Part shown: positions 5,219-6,427 of the stretch, piece after piece
Numbering within the stretch: position 1 is the first letter of the stretch
Layout of the letters: each line of letters opens with the position of its first letter
Assembly (NCBI GenBank): GCA_903934745.1
Contig: CAIZOZ010000338.1
Location: forward strand, 1-6,427
DNA from: an uncultured cyanobacterium
GTDB lineage: Bacteria; Cyanobacteriota; Cyanobacteriia; PCC-6307; Cyanobiaceae
Direction: 5' to 3'
Length of the DNA: 6,427 nt
Translations under genes and position numbers: made by a program
Notes under the pieces: generated by a model
What the model was told of the DNA's origin: nothing
What the model saw: only the letters and a program-made list of their open reading frames with translations
Databases searched by the model: none

Positions 5219-5415
5219 CAGAGTGCCAATTCCAGCGTTTCCACGTGCTTCACGCCTGCCTCTTCCGCCTCCACCTCCAACCAGAGGGTGATGGCCTCGC
5301 GGATGTTGGCCAGGGCCTCGTCGCGGCTGGTGCCCTGGGAGTGACAGCCGGGGAGGTCGAGGCAGCTCACCGACCAGCCCTCATCGGTCTGCAGCAAGCG
5401 GATCCTGTACGACAC
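5218..5415 (-). CDS. hicB: HicB-family antitoxin (partner gene frameshifted)
   Basis: This is a 65-residue short HicB: VSYRIRLLQTDEGWSVSCLD then LPGCHSQGTSRDEALANIRE and AITLWLEVEAEE, ending LELAL. The central LDLPGCHSQG and the EAL.NIREAI helix are the family hallmarks. The frame is open far upstream (antisense to nothing real, through the menE region), so the start must be chosen: GTG at 5415 begins exactly at the family N-terminus and has AGGAG 6 nt before it. It precedes its hicA on the same strand, antitoxin first, with a one-base stop-start overlap, the reverse order of the hicA-hicB pair at 2510. No DNA-binding extension is present. The coding sequence is intact although the toxin gene is broken, making it an orphan antitoxin. 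Confidence 0.88.
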   Translation of the reverse strand: MSYRIRLLQTDEGWSVSCLDLPGCHSQGTSRDEALANIREAITLWLEVEAEEAGVKHVETLELAL

Positions 5416-5421
5416 GCTGAT

Positions 5422-5426
5422 CTCCT
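5422..5426 (-). promoter_or_regulatory. Shine-Dalgarno deciding the GTG start of the second hicB
   Basis: The minus strand reads AGGAG ending 6 nt before GTG at 5415. This site sets the start inside a much longer open frame. The rest of the 130-bp spacer to menE (5416-5545) should hold the hicBA promoter, but I see no clear -35/-10 pair or terminator. Confidence 0.6.
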
Positions 5427-5545
5427 GCGCCTGCCTGGAACCTAGCCACCCCACGCAGACGATCCCAGCCCGGCTCTGATCCCCATGCCCCGCCACCCTG
5501 CAGACGTGGACCCGCGAGCTGCCGGAGCGGGGCGCAGCTGCTGAT

Positions 5546-6427
5546 TCAGCGCCCCCCCAGCCACTCCCGCCAGCGGCCACGCTGCCACTTGCCGGCCTCG
5601 CTGGGCGCCAGCTCCGGGCAGGGCCACCAGGTGTGGGGTCGCTCGGCCGCAGGCCAAACGGCCACCAGCTGCTGCAGCGCCGCCACCAACGCCGCAGCCT
5701 CGGCTCCGGCCTGGGCTCGCACCAAGGCCACCAGGCGCTGGCCCCAGAGGGCCTCGTCCACGCCAAGCAGCAGCACCGCCTCCAGCGGCAGGCCCTGGGC
5801 ACGGGCCTGGGCCCGCAGCCGCGCCTCCAGCTGCTCGGGAAACACGGTTTCACCACCACTGCTGATGGCGCCATCGAGGCGGCCGAGCACCTCCAGGCCA
5901 GCGGCTCCAAGCCGGCCGGCATCGCCACTGCGCCACCAGCCTTCAGGGCTGAGCGGCAGCGGCCTGAGGCCGCCGGCCTCCAGCCAGCCCAGGGCCAGCC
6001 GCTCGCTGCGCACCTCCACCGCCCCATCGCTCTCTGCCAACTGCAGCGCCACATCGTCGAGCGGCGGGCCGCAACCCTGCTCCCCGGCCAGAAAGCGCTG
6101 CGGCGGCAAGGCGCACACCATCGCCGCCGTTTCGGTGGCGCCGTAGCAGGGGGCCAGGGGCAGACCCTCCGCCCGTGCCTGCCGGGCCAGCTCCGCCGGC
6201 AGCGCCGCCCCACCCACCCAGATCACCGCACAGCCCCGCAACCAGGCCACTCCGGCCGGCTCCGCCAGCAACCGCGCCAGCTGGGTCGGCACCAGCGAGA
6301 GCACCGCCGGCCGATCGGGCGGCAGGGGCACGGCCTCCAGCAAAGCTGCTGGCTGGCGCAGCAACGCCGGCGCCAGCCAGCGCACTTGGCCGCCGCTGTG
6401 GCGCGCTCGCAGCAGCGGCAGCAGGCC
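5546..6427 (-). CDS. menE: o-Succinylbenzoate-CoA ligase, C-terminal part, runs off the right edge
   Basis: MenE activates o-succinylbenzoate with ATP and CoA, the substrate-forming step before naphthoate synthase in phylloquinone synthesis. The 293 visible residues belong to the acyl-adenylate (ANL) superfamily. In order: LLPLLRARHSGGQVRWLAP at the edge, PCYGATETAAM (the YGxTE adenylate motif), GWWRSGDAGRL (the GxxxxGD motif), RLDGAISSGGETVFPEQLEA (the hinge and A8 region), and a C-terminal APSEAGKWQRGRWREWL containing the expected catalytic Lys. The SGGE form of the A8 motif and small size favour MenE over other acyl-CoA ligases, and the nearby DHNA-CoA thioesterase agrees. The frame is open to base 6427, so the start and N-terminal part are outside the window; GTG at 6385 is an internal codon. 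No defect is seen. It is convergent with menI. Confidence 0.92.
   Translation of the reverse strand, partial: GLLPLLRARHSGGQVRWLAPALLRQPAALLEAVPLPPDRPAVLSLVPTQLARLLAEPAGVAWLRGCAVIWVGGAALPAELARQARAEGLPLAPCYGATETAAMVCALPPQRFLAGEQGCGPPLDDVALQLAESDGAVEVRSERLALGWLEAGGLRPLPLSPEGWWRSGDAGRLGAAGLEVLGRLDGAISSGGETVFPEQLEARLRAQARAQGLPLEAVLLLGVDEALWGQRLVALVRAQAGAEAAALVAALQQLVAVWPAAERPHTWWPCPELAPSEAGKWQRGRWREWLGGR

Noticed and set aside
5416..6213. Long minus-strand open frame running from the menE region into the second hicB (331 codons)
   Set aside because: Only its last 65 codons are real (HicB). The Arg/Trp/Cys-rich rest is an out-of-frame shadow of menE, and the hicB start has its own AGGAG site.

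Overview
The window looks like a GC-rich picocyanobacterial chromosome (Synechococcus/Cyanobium type). The evidence is a complete ndhH for the photosynthetic NDH-1 complex, plus two genes of phylloquinone (vitamin K1) synthesis: a DHNA-CoA thioesterase (menI) and an o-succinylbenzoate-CoA ligase (menE). All three read as core cyanobacterial genes. The lineage is inferred from gene content and protein similarity recalled from memory, not from a database search.

Layout. Positions 1-465 (minus) hold the C-terminal part of a DUF2887 (Rpn/PD-(D/E)XK-like) gene that has lost its N-terminus and runs off the left edge. Positions 563-2253 (plus) hold ndhH and, 14 nt later, a small DUF2752 membrane protein, probably one transcription unit. 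Positions 2254-4300 are an accessory patch made almost entirely of toxin-antitoxin (TA) genes and gene debris. In order these are a 29-codon remnant of rfbD (minus), an apparently intact hicA-hicB pair (plus), a decayed higB-higA pair (minus; higA cut after about 33 codons, higB lacking a normal start codon), a second 3' piece of hicB exactly 600 bp from the first, and an intact-looking HEPN-MNT pair (minus). Positions 4489-4986 (plus) hold menI. Positions 5005-5415 (minus) hold another, unrelated hicB-hicA pair whose hicA toxin carries a one-base frameshift. Positions 5546-6427 (minus) hold the C-terminal 293 residues of menE, which continues off the right edge.

How it fits together. The core genes serve photosynthetic electron transport: NdhH in NDH-1, MenE and MenI in making the naphthoquinone ring of phylloquinone for photosystem I. 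The gaps between these core genes have collected four TA modules of three types in different states. Two appear intact (hicAB and HEPN-MNT), one has its antitoxin truncated and its toxin start lost (higBA), and one has a frameshifted toxin with an intact antitoxin (second hicBA). No new pathway is evident. The notable feature is this dense record of TA gain, duplication and decay at one housekeeping locus. I see no tRNA, rRNA, CRISPR array, transposase or convincing rho-independent terminator in the window.
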